DNA of 64,000 nt from Candidatus Eiseniibacteriota bacterium (GTDB taxonomy: Bacteria > Eisenbacteria > RBG-16-71-46 > CAIMUX01): assembly GCA_020633975.1 (NCBI GenBank), contig JACKCR010000002.1, positions 1,178,001 through 1,242,000 on the forward strand, given 5' to 3'. This document shows positions 25,652-35,197 of this stretch, one piece after another (the stretch's first letter is position 1; the number at the start of each line of letters is the position of its first letter). The notes beneath the pieces were generated by a model. The model was not told where the DNA came from and did no database searches. It saw only the letters and a list, made by a program, of their open reading frames with translations. The translations under genes and the position numbers were made by a program.

Positions 25652-25841
25652 GTTGTCTCCTCGGAGCTCTGGGGACGCGGCGAGGTGGCCACGATCCTTC
25701 CCTGTGTCCTGGCACTCCTGTCCTGGCGGGCAGGGAGGCGCCACGAATCCGGCAGTGCCCCTTGCGGCGAGACCTGCCGTCAGGGCCTTCCTGGCCCCCC
25801 TCTGTTCTACTCGATCGGAGGTCGAGAGAGAAGGACGAACC

Positions 25842-28800
25842 TCAGAACTCGTAACGGACGCGGAAGTCGAGCGAATACGTCTCGGCGGAGGACCCGAGGT
25901 CGTCCTCTTTCTGATCCGCGGAGGCGTTGAGGAAGAACAAGTTGCTGATCCGGTAGCTGAGCGAGACTTCCCGCCCCGGATGCGCGCTCAGCTCCTGGGA
26001 GTACCGAACACTCCACTGCGGCTCGGTGATGGCACGGAACGAGATGACGATCGGATCGTTCGGATCCGTTCCGCCCCGCACGTCGACGACGTCGAGCCAG
26101 GGTGCTTCGCGGATCAACTCTCGCTCGAGCTGATTCAGTACCTGCCCGGTGAGGAATCCGCGCGCCGGGTCGGCCGAGGATCCAGTCGCGAACTCGCTGC
26201 TCTTGAGCTGTCCGATCGTGAGGAGGTCGATCAGGTCTTCCTGCGTGTAGTCAGGATGGGTCGGACTCGAGACGACGATGGTGAGCGCCTCGCCGGGAAG
26301 CGGAGAGCCGTCCACGTCGATCTTGACGAGGATCGTGCTCTCGCCTTCGGGGTCCGCGATGTCCGTCTGCGCGGTGACGTCGAGGACCGGGTAGGGGCCG
26401 GTTCCTGTGTCGAGGAAGTCGATCCGCCCTTCCACGATCTCGAGACTCTTGTTGAAGACGAGATACTGCCCGCTCGCGATGTCGAGTTTCCCGCCGAGAC
26501 TCCAGTACGGCATGTCGTAGCGCACCGCGAGCTCCCCGGCCGTGAGGTCGATCGAGGAGGTCGGCTGGATCACGCGCACGTTGGACGGCACCTCGACGTC
26601 GAGATCGATGATCCAGGGCGTCACCAGCACCTTTTGTCGCCCTGGTTTCGCGAGATCCAAGGTGAGACTGCCTTCGTGTACGAGAACGTCACCCGAGAGA
26701 GTCGGACGGAGCACACCGTCTTGGAGCTCCGGCTCGGCATGGAACGTGCCGTCGGCGAGGAAGTGGTAGTTCCCGGATTCGAACACGGTCGCGTTCCGTG
26801 CTTCGCCGTCCAGCTCGAACTTCTCCGGGTTCCGGTACCAACCGGTCACCTCCGCCTCTCCCGACTCGTTCCACCGACCCTTCGCGGTTTCGATGTGGAC
26901 ACCGAGCGAGTCGAGGCGGAGTTCGGCCCGGACGTCGGAGAGACGCTCTTCGCGGAGCGGAATCCGGAAAGCCCCGTCTTTCACCGAGAGGTTCCCTTCC
27001 ACGTACACGTTCGGAGGAACCCCCTTGAGGCGCACGCGACCCGAGAGATCACCTCGCGGATCTTCGACCAGAGCGGTCGCGAGGGACGCGAGCGCCAAGT
27101 CGACTGACGGAACCTCGGCTTCGATCCAGAGCGGACGTCCCGTCCAGCCGACATGGTGTGGATCGACCGACAACGAAAGCGGAACGCGACCGGACGCGTC
27201 GAGGCTCTGGTCTCCCCGCCTCCAACGTGCGTCGCGCAGATACAGAAGCGAGTCCACGTAGACGGCCGACACGGCCACGGTGTCGGCCTGCGCTTGGAAC
27301 ACCTGGATCTTCCGGCCCAGCCCGTCGAGACGGACTTCGGGATCGCCCCCCGTGCCCGCGAGTTCGAGATCGAAGTCGAACCGTCCGCCGAAGCCGCTCG
27401 AGCGGTAGCCCTCTTCGAGATCCTCGGGACGGATGATCCGGATCTTCGAGAGCATCGGGTCGATCGCCTCGGTGGCGAGCGTCGCCTGGGTGCCCTGCTT
27501 CGCCTGGGGAACGAGAATCGGCGCAATCCAAGGCGCCACCGGGAGGTTCCTCACCGACACCGTCCCGCCGAGGTCCGCTTCCTCGAGTCGCGGGAAGAAC
27601 TCACCGTTCGACATCGCTTCGACCCAGTCGAACCAGGTGAGCGGCGAACGGAGGCGCACGTCCTTCGCTCTCACCTCGAGCGGAGGCCCCGGTGGTTGGG
27701 GCCCCTCCCGTTCGGGGCCGACCTGGGGGATCCGTCCGGAGTAGCCAGTGAACGTCGCGTTCAGGGAGTCGACGAAGAACATCCCTCGTGTGTCGACTCC
27801 CGGAGGAACGACCGGCGTCGACAGCGTGTCGCCCGGTGTGCTCGCGAAGAGATGCGGGACGCCGCCCTCGGGAGTTCCAACCGCCCCCGCCATCGCGTGA
27901 AGACGAAGGTCGCGGAAGAGCCAGCCGTAGATCTCGCCGCCCGTGGCGAGGAAGTCGACGTCGTACCCTGGCGCTTCGACCGTACCCGTCCCGGAGAAGC
28001 GGACGGACCCGGTCCCGGCGAGCGAGTCCCCGTCGAGTCCGTAGTAGTCCGCGAACTCTGCGAGGTCGAGCCCCTCCCCTTCGATCTCGAATGCGAACGG
28101 TTCCGTCCCGCTCGCTCCGGGTCGCGGGAGGATCCAGGCGGATCCGGTTGCCGTGCCCGCTTCCGATACGACCAAGACCGAGTCCATCTCGACCCGATAC
28201 TTCGAGAACGCGAGCACCGCAGGACGCGCGAGCCGCACGCTCGGCGCGCTCCCCGGTTCGGCGACCAACTCGTCGATGAACGCGAACCCCGGGTCGCGCG
28301 GAACGACGCGCGCGGCGAGGTAGATGTCGGTGGTGTCCCTGAGCCCGTGGGCCCAGGTGCGGAGGGTGTCGAGTCCGAACACGCCGTCAGCGCGGAGCGA
28401 GTCGATCGTGAATCCGTAGAAGTCGAGTCCGCGCGCGTCGAACGGCGCCTCGAGCGAGAAGGGACGGAGCGTACCGTTGACCGGCCCCACGTGGAGCGAG
28501 TCGACCGTGATCTCGACGACGGTGCCCGCACTCACTTCGAGATCGGCCGACACTTCCGGACGATCGAGCGTCCCGCGGACGGAAACCTGCCCGTAGACTT
28601 TGCCGCCGAGGTTCTCGCCGACCCAGGGCTCCACCCAACTCTCCATCGGGAGCCCGGTGAGCTCTCCCTGGAACCCGACCGGCTGGTTCCCCCCTCGTTC
28701 GAGCCATCCCGCGGCGCGAAGTTGTGGGAGCTCCGGGCTCCCCACCCAGAGCGTGTCGAGCAGGACGCGTTCCGGATCCCCGACGACGTTCGCGTGGATC

Positions 28801-30098
28801 TGACCGAGCGGCCGCCCCGCGAGAACGCCGTCGTCGAGTCGAACCGACGTATCGAACCGGAGATTCGGACCGATCGAGTCGACCGTGCCCGAGATCATGC
28901 CGTCCAGTCTGGACTCCGGTAGCTTCCGAGCGAACGCCGCCACGGGGCGTGCGGCGAGATCGAGGTCCGCAAAACTGACCCGTCCCTCTGCACGCTTCGC
29001 CTTCGGTTGCCAGAGCCCTTCGCCCTCGAGCGTCTGTCGTCCCGATCGGATGCGGAAGTCGATCAGCTCTGCCACCGACGGAGTCGCGTCGGCGAGGATG
29101 TGCAGCGTGTCGACCGGTGTCCCGAAGACCCGGCCGTGGAGGCCGAGCACGAGATCCGCCTGCGGCTCCTCCCGCGGCGCGAGTTCCCCGCCGAAGAGGA
29201 TGGTCCCCTGCACCATGTCATCGGGTCGCCACGGAAGCCCTGTGTTGCGGAGCGGAGCGAGACGCTGCGGCTCCACGCGCCCCACTTGGAGTTCGCCGTC
29301 GAGGGACACGGCAGTCGAGCCCGCAGGAGCCGCGATGAATGTCGCAGCGAGCCCCGCTTCGATCGCGTCGGACTCGATCCGAAGCGAGTCGACCTCGAGA
29401 TACTCGATCCAGGTTCCGGTCACGACGCCGCGAGAGAGCGTGAGGTCCAACGAGTCCGGGATCGACCGGACCCGACCTTCCTCGAAACGCATGTGGACCC
29501 GTCCGTCCTCGTGCTCGAGATCGCCGAACGCGAAGTCCCCACGCAGCCACGGCTCTCCACTCCGATCGACGGCGACACCTTCGATCGCGAGGTCGTCGCA
29601 CGAAAGAGGTGGAAGCTTGGGCGCGAGAGGCCGCGGTACGAGCGGAGCCGACTTCGGCCGCTTCTTCGCCCAGATCCGGTCCGGGAGGAGTGACACGTCG
29701 AGCCAGGGCTCCGAGACGAGGAGGTCGCGTACGGAGATCTTCCCGCTCGCCAGGTCCCATGCGTTCCACCGGGCCGCGATCTGGTCGACCCGAGCGAACA
29801 CGCGCACACTCTCGGGGAACGTCTCCTCGAAGCGAACGTCGTAGAGACGGATCTCGCCAGGGTGAAACCGGTCGACTCTCCCGACTTGGATCTGCACGTT
29901 GTCGGCGAACGCGGACTCGAGCGACCGCTTCAGCAACCATTCGCGAACGGGGTCCAGCCGAACGAGGAAGAACGGAGTGACGAGGACCAGGCAGAGGATC
30001 ACGAGCAACCCCAGCCCCGGAACCCAGACCCGACGCCGTATCCGCCGGGAGGGCCAGCGGAACTCCTCCGGATCCCTTGTGTCTAGGTCATCGGTCAT
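25842..30098 (-). CDS. tamB: TamB-like translocation and assembly protein (DUF490)
   Basis: Very large periplasm-spanning protein (1418 residues) that works with an Omp85 partner in outer-membrane protein or lipid transport. One N-terminal transmembrane helix after a basic stretch (about 25-47, VPGLGLLVILCLVLVTPFFLV), a long beta-rich AsmA-like body of repeated short strands, and the conserved DUF490 C-terminus (PVLDVTAQTDI, YTQEDLIDLLTIGQL, ending in an aromatic FRVRYEF). The Omp85 gene lies 85 bp upstream on the same strand, the classic tamA-tamB pair. The 190-bp gap to pcrA holds a GC hairpin at about 25785-25803. Confidence 0.92.
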   Translation of the reverse strand: MTDDLDTRDPEEFRWPSRRIRRRVWVPGLGLLVILCLVLVTPFFLVRLDPVREWLLKRSLESAFADNVQIQVGRVDRFHPGEIRLYDVRFEETFPESVRVFARVDQIAARWNAWDLASGKISVRDLLVSEPWLDVSLLPDRIWAKKRPKSAPLVPRPLAPKLPPLSCDDLAIEGVAVDRSGEPWLRGDFAFGDLEHEDGRVHMRFEEGRVRSIPDSLDLTLSRGVVTGTWIEYLEVDSLRIESDAIEAGLAATFIAAPAGSTAVSLDGELQVGRVEPQRLAPLRNTGLPWRPDDMVQGTILFGGELAPREEPQADLVLGLHGRVFGTPVDTLHILADATPSVAELIDFRIRSGRQTLEGEGLWQPKAKRAEGRVSFADLDLAARPVAAFARKLPESRLDGMISGTVDSIGPNLRFDTSVRLDDGVLAGRPLGQIHANVVGDPERVLLDTLWVGSPELPQLRAAGWLERGGNQPVGFQGELTGLPMESWVEPWVGENLGGKVYGQVSVRGTLDRPEVSADLEVSAGTVVEITVDSLHVGPVNGTLRPFSLEAPFDARGLDFYGFTIDSLRADGVFGLDTLRTWAHGLRDTTDIYLAARVVPRDPGFAFIDELVAEPGSAPSVRLARPAVLAFSKYRVEMDSVLVVSEAGTATGSAWILPRPGASGTEPFAFEIEGEGLDLAEFADYYGLDGDSLAGTGSVRFSGTGTVEAPGYDVDFLATGGEIYGWLFRDLRLHAMAGAVGTPEGGVPHLFASTPGDTLSTPVVPPGVDTRGMFFVDSLNATFTGYSGRIPQVGPEREGPQPPGPPLEVRAKDVRLRSPLTWFDWVEAMSNGEFFPRLEEADLGGTVSVRNLPVAPWIAPILVPQAKQGTQATLATEAIDPMLSKIRIIRPEDLEEGYRSSGFGGRFDFDLELAGTGGDPEVRLDGLGRKIQVFQAQADTVAVSAVYVDSLLYLRDARWRRGDQSLDASGRVPLSLSVDPHHVGWTGRPLWIEAEVPSVDLALASLATALVEDPRGDLSGRVRLKGVPPNVYVEGNLSVKDGAFRIPLREERLSDVRAELRLDSLGVHIETAKGRWNESGEAEVTGWYRNPEKFELDGEARNATVFESGNYHFLADGTFHAEPELQDGVLRPTLSGDVLVHEGSLTLDLAKPGRQKVLVTPWIIDLDVEVPSNVRVIQPTSSIDLTAGELAVRYDMPYWSLGGKLDIASGQYLVFNKSLEIVEGRIDFLDTGTGPYPVLDVTAQTDIADPEGESTILVKIDVDGSPLPGEALTIVVSSPTHPDYTQEDLIDLLTIGQLKSSEFATGSSADPARGFLTGQVLNQLERELIREAPWLDVVDVRGGTDPNDPIVISFRAITEPQWSVRYSQELSAHPGREVSLSYRISNLFFLNASADQKEDDLGSSAETYSLDFRVRYEF

Positions 30099-30183
30099 CG
30101 TCGTCGTTCAACGTCCTCGATCCGGGCGATCGCCCGGTATCCCTCTCCATCGTCGGCTCTTGTCGGTCGCTCGTCATCCCGGC

Positions 30184-32187
30184 TCAGAAGGCCTGTCCGA
30201 GCGCGACGTGCAGCTGCCCTCTCGGCTCGTCCGGGGAGTGCCCGCTCCCGACTTGGAACCCGTAGTCGAAGCGTAAGGGTCCCACCGGAGTGACGAAACG
30301 GAGACCTCCTCCCACCCCGTAGAAGACCCCGAGTGGATCGTAGTCCTTGTTCTCGAGCCCCGCTGTGAATCGGGAGATCTTGAACTCTTTGGGATCGGCC
30401 CAGACGTTGCCTGCATCGAGGAAAAGTCCCCCGCGGACGATCCAGAAGATCGGAAACCTCACCTCGAGGTTGGCGAGGAAGAGGAGGAGACCACCGGTCG
30501 ACTCACCGTCCGCGTTTCGGCGTCCGACTTCGTTTTCACCGTACCCACGGATCGTGTTGCTTCCGCCGACACGGAACCGCTCCTCCCAGGGAATCCGCGC
30601 CACCTCGAGCGAATCCACCGAGTCGACACCGGAGCTGAGCGGCTCGATGAAGCCGCCGCGAACCCGCGCGGCGAAGACGACGCCGGCGTCGGTCGACGTG
30701 TAGCCGCGCCAGGATCCGACCGTGCGGAGGAACTCGTTCGTCCCTCCGAGCAGCCCTCCCGCATACTCGACTTGCCCCTGTAGGTAGCGTCCTTCGCTCG
30801 GATCGAACGGATTGTCCCGGTCGTCCTGGAATGCACCCAAGCGGAGGAACCGGGTCGAGTAGCGGGGACGAACCCCGTCCTCGGTCGTCGCCACTTCGCG
30901 CGTCTCGAGAGAGATGGACGCGCGCGTGGTCAGGCTGATCTCTCGGAGAAGCGACACCGTGTACCCGAAGATCCGCTCGTGGAACGTCTCCTCCTGGATC
31001 CAGCGGAGATAGGTTCCAATCGACGCGCGGTTGCGCGTCCGAAGGAAACGTGGCTCGAAGTAGTCGAGACGGACGAGCCCTTCCTGGAAGTTCACACCAC
31101 CGCCTCGGAATCCGGGATCGATCGAGTAGTAGAGGTCCCCCGTCCCAGAGACACGACGTCCCTCTCCCTGCAGGTTCCTCACTCCCCACTCGGAGAGGAT
31201 CCGGAGCTGGTCGGCCGACGAATACCCCGCGCCGCCCCCGACCCAGTACCGCTTCTTCTCGCGCGCGGTCACCTTGAGCCAGGCGAGCGCCGTCGTCGAG
31301 TCCACGAACTCGGGCGAGACACGCACGGAGCGGAACACACCGCTGTCGAGCAGCCGGCGACGACTCTCGAGGAGTCCTTTCGGCGTGAGAAGGTCGCCTT
31401 CCGCAAGGGTGAGCTCGCGGACCACCGTCTCTCGCTTCGTCATCTCCATCGGTTCGACGACGACCGAGTCGATCCGCACCTCCGGCCCCGGAGCGACGCG
31501 GAAGACGACATCCGCGCTGTCCGCGTCGATCCGCACCTCCCGAAGCACTCTCGAGAGGGCGTACCCCTTCTCTTCGTAGAACTGCTGGATCGCGAGCCCG
31601 CCCGCTTCGAGCTTGGCGTGGGCGAGGACGTCGCCACGAGAGAGGTCTACGTCGTTCCGAAGCTTCCGCTCGTCACCCGGCGGCGGCGCCACGACGCGCA
31701 GATTCCGCAGCCGGACGAGCGGGCCCTCGTCGATCTGCACGTGGATGTCGACCTTCTCGCCAGACTCGTCGTACGAGACGATCGCCTCGACGACCTCCGC
31801 GAGCGGATACCCGGCTTCGCGGTAGCGAAGGAGGATCTCGTTGAGGTCACCGGCCAGGAAGTCCGCGCCGGGAAACCTCGGTTTGGAGAGCGGGCGGAGC
31901 GGCGTCGGCTGACGAAGCCGCATCGCGTTCCGGAGATCTCCATCACTCAGCGCACGGTTCCCCTCGAACGTGATCTCCCCGATGAGCGGGCTGAGGAAGT
32001 CGTCTGCAGCCTGCGCGACCCCGGGCGCCGCGAACGGGAGTAGCGAAGCAAGGAAGATCAGTAGGGCCGACAACGCGGACGCAGTGATGCACGCAGTCGC
32101 GGATCCAGTGGTGCACGCAATGGCGGACGCAGTGATGGACGCACGGCGCGTCGCCGGGTCTCCCCGCCGTTCTGGACTCAGCGACAT
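30184..32187 (-). CDS. Omp85-family outer-membrane protein (TamA/BamA-like, three POTRA)
   Basis: 667 residues. Signal peptide (about 20-45, ending PGVAQA), then about three POTRA domains (IGEITFEGNRALSDGDLRNA; IQQFYEEKGYALSRVLREV; VVRELTLAEGDLLTPKGLLE) and a 16-strand barrel domain with the RGY motif in NTIRGYGENE and a C-terminal aromatic. Three POTRAs and a tamB gene next door favour TamA over BamA. The position after dxr is, however, where bamA usually stands. ATG 32187 overlaps the dxr 3' end by 10 nt. The n-region is a short repeat (TASAIACTTGSATACITASA). Confidence 0.9.
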   Translation of the reverse strand: MSLSPERRGDPATRRASITASAIACTTGSATACITASALSALLIFLASLLPFAAPGVAQAADDFLSPLIGEITFEGNRALSDGDLRNAMRLRQPTPLRPLSKPRFPGADFLAGDLNEILLRYREAGYPLAEVVEAIVSYDESGEKVDIHVQIDEGPLVRLRNLRVVAPPPGDERKLRNDVDLSRGDVLAHAKLEAGGLAIQQFYEEKGYALSRVLREVRIDADSADVVFRVAPGPEVRIDSVVVEPMEMTKRETVVRELTLAEGDLLTPKGLLESRRRLLDSGVFRSVRVSPEFVDSTTALAWLKVTAREKKRYWVGGGAGYSSADQLRILSEWGVRNLQGEGRRVSGTGDLYYSIDPGFRGGGVNFQEGLVRLDYFEPRFLRTRNRASIGTYLRWIQEETFHERIFGYTVSLLREISLTTRASISLETREVATTEDGVRPRYSTRFLRLGAFQDDRDNPFDPSEGRYLQGQVEYAGGLLGGTNEFLRTVGSWRGYTSTDAGVVFAARVRGGFIEPLSSGVDSVDSLEVARIPWEERFRVGGSNTIRGYGENEVGRRNADGESTGGLLLFLANLEVRFPIFWIVRGGLFLDAGNVWADPKEFKISRFTAGLENKDYDPLGVFYGVGGGLRFVTPVGPLRFDYGFQVGSGHSPDEPRGQLHVALGQAF

Positions 32188-33362
32188 CGCCCGAGGACGG
32201 AGCGCGCTTCCCGCCGCGCCCAGGCGTCGGCAGCCAGGAGCGAGTCGAGTCCATCCACCGGCTCGTCGGGACGGGCGTCGAGCACCTCGGCCAGGCACTC
32301 GGCGATCTGAGGGAAGCGGATCTCTCCGGCCAGGAACGCCTCGACCAATACCTCGTCGCCGGCGTTGAGAACCGCGGGCGCCGTCCCCCCTTCCTCGAGA
32401 GCACGGTAGGCGAGGCCGAGACACGGGAACCGCTCTGGTTCCGGCGCGAAGAAGCGAAGCGCACCCTGCTGGGTGAGGTCACAACGCGGCAGCCCGGACT
32501 CGAGCCGTTCGGGATAGCAGAGCGCGTTCTGGATCGGGACACGCATGTCGGGAAGCGAAAGCTGCGCCGTGGTCGAACCGTCCCGCCACTCGACGAACCC
32601 GTGGACGATCGACTCGGGATGGATCCAGACGTCGATCCGCGCCGGCGGGATCCCGAAGAGCCACCGCGCCTCCAGCACCTCGAACCCCTTGTTGAGGAGC
32701 GTGGCGGAGTCGACCGTGATCCGGGCACCCATCGACCAGGTGGGATGACGCAGCGCCTCCTCCGGCCGGATGGCGTCGAACGTCGCGACGTCCCGTTCGC
32801 GGAAAGGACCTCCGGACGCGGTGAGGATGAGGCGCGACACCTCTTCCCCGTCCGATCCTTCCAGCAGTTGGAAGAGCCCGTTGTGCTCGCTGTCTACCGG
32901 CAGGATCGGCGCCGATCGCGCCATCGCCTCCCGGGTGAGCAGCTCTCCCGCGATGACGAGGGACTCCTTGTTCGCGAGCGCCAGGGGCAGCTTTCGCTGG
33001 ATCGTCGCCCAGGAGGGACGGAGTCCGGCGGCGCCCACGCACCCGTTGAGGACGATGTCGACGTCGGCATCGCGGCAGATCCTCTCCGCGGCGTCTTCCC
33101 CCAGGAGGAGTTCCCCGCTCCACTCGGTACCGACGAGAGCGCGGAACTCCTCCGCCAGGCCCGGATCCGCCAGTGCTGCGATCGCCGGCTGCCACCTGCG
33201 GACCTGCTCCGCGAGGAGCGTTACGTTCCGTCCCGCGGAGAGCGCGACCGGGGTGAGACGACCTTCGAGCCGCTCGATCACATCCAGGGTGGACGTACCG
33301 ATGGACCCTGTGGATCCCAAGACGGCCACGCGGCGCGGACTATGAGAACTCGGTGCGGACAT
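32178..33362 (-). CDS. dxr: 1-deoxy-D-xylulose 5-phosphate reductoisomerase
   Basis: Second step of the MEP isoprenoid pathway, NADPH and divalent-metal dependent. 394 residues with the Rossmann motif GSTGSIGTSTLDVI, the active-site PVDSEHNGLFQLL, LTASGGPF loop and HPTWSMGARITVDSATLLNKG. It follows cdsA by 5 bp and overlaps the Omp85 gene. In many genomes rseP lies between dxr and bamA; here it is absent. Confidence 0.96.
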   Translation of the reverse strand: MSAPSSHSPRRVAVLGSTGSIGTSTLDVIERLEGRLTPVALSAGRNVTLLAEQVRRWQPAIAALADPGLAEEFRALVGTEWSGELLLGEDAAERICRDADVDIVLNGCVGAAGLRPSWATIQRKLPLALANKESLVIAGELLTREAMARSAPILPVDSEHNGLFQLLEGSDGEEVSRLILTASGGPFRERDVATFDAIRPEEALRHPTWSMGARITVDSATLLNKGFEVLEARWLFGIPPARIDVWIHPESIVHGFVEWRDGSTTAQLSLPDMRVPIQNALCYPERLESGLPRCDLTQQGALRFFAPEPERFPCLGLAYRALEEGGTAPAVLNAGDEVLVEAFLAGEIRFPQIAECLAEVLDARPDEPVDGLDSLLAADAWARREARSVLGRCR

Positions 33363-33367
33363 CGGGG

Positions 33368-34291
33368 TCAGACCCTACCGGCGATCTCGAGCAGGTAGTA
33401 GTAGAAAACCGGTGCGGCGAAGAACACGCTGTCGAACCGGTCGAGAACGCCTCCGTGTCCGGGCAGGAGTCGGCCGCTGTCCTTCACCCCGGCGACCCGC
33501 TTGAGCCTCGACTCGAAGAGGTCTCCGAGCGGGGCGGCGATCCCGACGAGGAGCCCCCCGACCACCGCCTCCAACGTGCCGAATCCGATGCCGAACGGTC
33601 CGCTCGCGAGGACCGCGACGAGAACGGTCGCGACGATGCCGCCGATCAAGCCTTCCCACGTCTTCTTCGGGGAGACCGACGGCCAGAGGCGGTGACGGCC
33701 GAAGAGAATCCCGAACGCGTAGGCCCCGGTGTCCGCAGCCCAAACCAGGACGACCGGGAAGAGCACCGGTAGCGCCCCCCGAGGAAACGCGTCCGGAAGC
33801 GACGCCACGCCGTCCCAAGGGCCGCTGTGGAGCCGCACGAGGAACGCCGGGAGCAGCGAGAGGTAGAGCGCCCCCAGGAACCCGACGAGGGGAGCAAAGG
33901 CGGCGAGACGGGTCGCCTGGCGCTCGTCCCCTGCCTCCGCATGCCGGGACGGAGTCGTCGGATGGAAGAGCCAGGCCAGCGTGGCGATCCCGACGAGCCC
34001 GGTTCCGATCGCGAGCTCGTTCGTCGGAAGGCGAAGGAGAGACGCGATGGTGAAGACCGGCGCGACGAAGAGGAAGGCGCCTCCCCGTCCCCAGCCGAGA
34101 TTGACGAGGATCCGCCGAAGCTCGAACGCTCCGATCAGTCCGATCAGCGCGACGACGCCCGCGAAGACCCAAGGCCCCGCGAACACGGCACCGACGAAGA
34201 CGAGCACGAAGAGCCCCGCAGAGCGAATGCGCTGGGGGAGGTCGGCCGCGCTTCGGTCCCGATCAACCGACGCGCCCGAACCGTCGGTCAC
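33368..34291 (-). CDS. cdsA: Phosphatidate cytidylyltransferase (CDP-diglyceride synthase)
   Basis: Makes CDP-diacylglycerol for phospholipid synthesis in the inner membrane. About 307 residues with eight or so hydrophobic helices and the family signature near the C-terminus: APLGDLFESRLKRVAGVKDS, GRLLPGHGGVLDRFDS. Start taken as GTG 34291, overlapping uppS by 29 nt; a shorter start inside the first helix is possible. Forms the uppS-cdsA-dxr unit that links undecaprenyl, phospholipid and isoprenoid synthesis. Confidence 0.93.
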   Translation of the reverse strand: MTDGSGASVDRDRSAADLPQRIRSAGLFVLVFVGAVFAGPWVFAGVVALIGLIGAFELRRILVNLGWGRGGAFLFVAPVFTIASLLRLPTNELAIGTGLVGIATLAWLFHPTTPSRHAEAGDERQATRLAAFAPLVGFLGALYLSLLPAFLVRLHSGPWDGVASLPDAFPRGALPVLFPVVLVWAADTGAYAFGILFGRHRLWPSVSPKKTWEGLIGGIVATVLVAVLASGPFGIGFGTLEAVVGGLLVGIAAPLGDLFESRLKRVAGVKDSGRLLPGHGGVLDRFDSVFFAAPVFYYYLLEIAGRV

Positions 34292-35012
34292 GCTTCTGAT
34301 ACTCCGAGATGGCCTGGAAGAGGTCCGCCTTGCGGAAATCCGGCCAGAGGATGTCGGTGACGTAGATCTCTGCGTAGGCGAGCTGCCAGAGGAGGAAGTT
34401 CGAGAGACGCATCTCTCCGCTCGTGCGGATGAGGAGGTCGGGGTTGGGCCAGTCGCCCGTGTAGAGATTGCGCTCCACCATCGCCTCGTCGACGTCCTCG
34501 GGACGTAGTCTGCCCGCCTGGACTTCGCCCATCAGCTTCTGGAAGCAGTCGACCAGCTCGCGCCGTCCGCCGTAGGAGAGGGCGAGGATGAGGCGGAGCC
34601 CCTTGTTGTCCTTGAGCCGCTCCATCGTCTTGTCGAGCTCTTCGTTGACCTCGGGAGGCAGATCCTCGCGACGACCGATCGTCTCGAGGCAGACGTCGTT
34701 CTCGTCGAGCGCCTTCACCTCTTCGATCAGCACCTGGTGGAGGAAGCGCATGAGCGCGCGCACTTCAGCGCGGGGCCGGCTCCAGTTCTCGCTCGAGAAC
34801 GTGAAGAGCGTGAGGCACTCGATGCCGAGCTCGCCGCATCCCTCCACGACTTCCCGGACGGAGCGGCGCCCAGCTTGATGCCCAGCGATACGCGGAAGCC
34901 CTCGGCGCGTGGCCCATCGGCCATTGCCATCCATGATGATGGCGACGTGTCGGGGCAGGTTCCCTTTCGCCTTGAGGTCCTGGCATTCCAGGACGGACTC
35001 GGATTGGCTCAT
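34263..35012 (-). CDS. uppS: Undecaprenyl diphosphate synthase (cis-prenyltransferase)
   Basis: Extends FPP to the C55 lipid carrier of cell-wall synthesis. 249 residues: HVAIIMDGNGRWA with the catalytic Asp, TLFTFSSENW, and DLLIRTSGEMRLSNFLLWQ, all intact. ATG 35012 follows GTAGGG and gives the typical N-terminus; the frame continues 7 codons upstream. First gene of the uppS-cdsA-dxr-Omp85-tamB run. Confidence 0.96.
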   Translation of the reverse strand: MSQSESVLECQDLKAKGNLPRHVAIIMDGNGRWATRRGLPRIAGHQAGRRSVREVVEGCGELGIECLTLFTFSSENWSRPRAEVRALMRFLHQVLIEEVKALDENDVCLETIGRREDLPPEVNEELDKTMERLKDNKGLRLILALSYGGRRELVDCFQKLMGEVQAGRLRPEDVDEAMVERNLYTGDWPNPDLLIRTSGEMRLSNFLLWQLAYAEIYVTDILWPDFRKADLFQAISEYQKRDRRFGRVG

Positions 35013-35090
35013 CGCCCTACCCTTCACGACCAAACCGGTTCGGTGTGGACGCGTTCGGCCCTGCTACCGGCAAACCATTGCGAAGTAGGC

Positions 35091-35117
35091 TGACACCGCC
35101 CCCGAGTGCGTGTCAAG
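35091..35117 (-). promoter_or_regulatory. TGACAC/GTGTCA inverted repeat with a TTGACA box upstream of uppS
   Basis: In the 185-bp gap between frr and uppS, TGACAC (35091-35096 on the plus strand) and GTGTCA (35110-35115) are inverted repeats 13 bp apart. The minus strand of the second arm reads TTGACA, a perfect -35 hexamer, but no good -10 lies 16-18 bp away. Could be a promoter with an overlapping operator; weak. Confidence 0.25.
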
Positions 35118-35197
35118 GAGCACGCGGGGGCCCCTGGATCTGCGGACGCGCGTCCCCTCCGCGGCAGAGCCGGAGAGACGTCTCGCGTCCCCCGGGG

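Noticed and set aside
25785-25803. AGGGCC-ttcct-GGCCC hairpin followed by TCTGTTCT on the plus strand, as a terminator
   Set aside because: No plus-strand gene ends there and on the minus strand, where tamB ends, there is no T-run.
10345-25825. CTACTCGATCGGAGGT shared between about 10349 and 25809
   Set aside because: A single 16-bp match between two places in 64 kb of GC-rich DNA can occur by chance; no wider similarity around it.
24572-25930. 452-codon plus-strand open frame
   Set aside because: Antisense to the helicase whose motifs are all intact on the minus strand.
27153-28922. 589-codon plus-strand open frame
   Set aside because: Antisense to tamB, Arg/Glu-rich, no domain; typical GC-rich shadow.
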